Below are positions 5,181 to 5,517 of a stretch of DNA of 5,517 bases, piece after piece (position 1 is the first letter of the stretch; each line of letters begins with the position of its first letter). The DNA is taken from positions 1 to 5,517 of the forward strand of contig CAKSHT010000140.1 of the NCBI GenBank assembly GCA_934457235.1, in the 5' to 3' direction. This DNA is from an uncultured Oscillospiraceae bacterium. GTDB lineage: Bacteria > Bacillota > Clostridia > Oscillospirales > Ruminococcaceae. The notes under the pieces are model-generated. The model ran no database searches and was not told where the DNA came from. It worked only from the letters and a program-made list of their open reading frames with translations. The translations under genes were made by a program, and so were the position numbers.

Positions 5181-5517
5181 TTGCCGTATACTCCGTATTC
5201 ACAGCCGACTTTTTCGGCGCGGATATCGTCAACAAGGTACAAGCGCCCATCGTCGTCCCTGCCGTAAAGCTTTATCCTGCCCTTTCCGGTACCGCCGTTC
5301 CAGAGGCGGTTGTGACGTTTTCTTCCGTCCGGAGACTCATAGTTCACAAGAATCATCTCTGATTTGTCACAGCGGATACGGCATTCAATTTTTCCGTATG
5401 CGGAGGTTTGGGCAATATGCCACAGCACCTCGGTTTCAGTTTCCTTGCAGTCAAATCGCGTCTGAGTAAACAGCGCAGGCTTGGAAAAGTTGAATTCATA
5501 CGCCTGACCCTCATACC
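5177..5517 (-). CDS. Hypothetical protein, N-terminus beyond the window edge
   Basis: The frame is open from the right edge to TGA 5179-5177, with 112 complete codons visible. A GTG at 5428 could start an 83-aa version. The residues before it (YEGQAYEFNFSKPALF and onward) look equally coding and that GTG has no ribosome binding site, so the gene most likely extends beyond the window. The visible part is soluble and charged, with four cysteines. It alternates short beta-like segments (GKIECRIRC, EMILVNYESPDGRKR, GRIKLYGRDDDGRLYLVDDI) and suggests a beta-rich domain ending in EYGVYGK. I do not recognise the family. It overlaps the downstream HPP-like gene by 4 nt, so the two are probably co-translated and functionally linked. 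No promoter is visible; it must lie to the right. Confidence 0.65.
   Translation of the reverse strand, partial: YEGQAYEFNFSKPALFTQTRFDCKETETEVLWHIAQTSAYGKIECRIRCDKSEMILVNYESPDGRKRHNRLWNGGTGKGRIKLYGRDDDGRLYLVDDIRAEKVGCEYGVYGK

Noticed and set aside
4969..5469. Plus-strand ORF (166 aa) across the two minus-strand genes
   Set aside because: Arg/Ser-rich translation typical of an antisense shadow; it spans the coupled GTGA junction of two real genes.
1..5517. CRISPR array, insertion sequence, tRNA/rRNA, riboswitch or phage-defence island
   Set aside because: No spaced repeat array, transposase, terminal inverted repeats, cloverleaf-like sequence or recognisable riboswitch core was seen; leaders before the genes are short.

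Overview
The window looks like a chromosomal segment from a low-to-moderate GC Firmicute of the gut Clostridia, most likely Ruminococcus-like (Oscillospiraceae). This is inferred from strong GGAG-type ribosome binding sites, sigma-A-type promoters, AT-rich intergenic DNA, tightly packed operons, and a secreted CAP protein carrying chitobiase-C-terminal-like repeats. No RNA gene, insertion sequence, CRISPR array or phage gene was found.

Layout. (1) 1-370, minus strand: a MarR-family regulator cut by the left edge, with its own promoter. (2) 371-716: a 346-bp AT-rich divergent intergenic region. It holds the MarR promoter, two perfect dyads, three tandem 11-bp repeats shaped like a Pho box, and a perfect-consensus sigma-A promoter (TTGACA, 17 bp, TATAAT) reading right. 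(3) 717-2156, plus strand: a two-gene operon made of a secreted CAP/SCP-domain protein and, 3 nt later, a cysteine-rich YkgJ-like metal-cluster protein, closed by a terminator at 2164-2185. (4) 2300-4216, plus strand: a three-gene operon encoding an unusual XRE-HTH/AbrB-like fusion regulator, an ABC-transporter ATPase and an ABC-2 permease. The genes overlap (68 nt, then 4 nt) and end at a strong hairpin. (5) 4239-5517, minus strand, convergent: an HPP-like membrane protein whose last codons lie inside that hairpin. It is preceded, with a 4-nt overlap, by an unrecognised gene that runs off the right edge.

How the genes may work together. The CAP/YkgJ pair is probably co-transcribed and translationally coupled. 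Its promoter is exceptionally strong and is probably controlled by an OmpR/PhoB-type response regulator, judging from the 11-bp repeats abutting the -35. The regulator/ATPase/permease operon reads as a self-contained drug- or peptide-export cassette controlled by its first gene. The minus-strand pair is a separate operon of unknown role whose promoter lies outside the window.

The best candidates for something undescribed are the XRE-AbrB fusion in front of an exporter, the CAP + YkgJ pairing behind a Pho-box-like array, and the duplicated HPP-like protein with its unknown partner.
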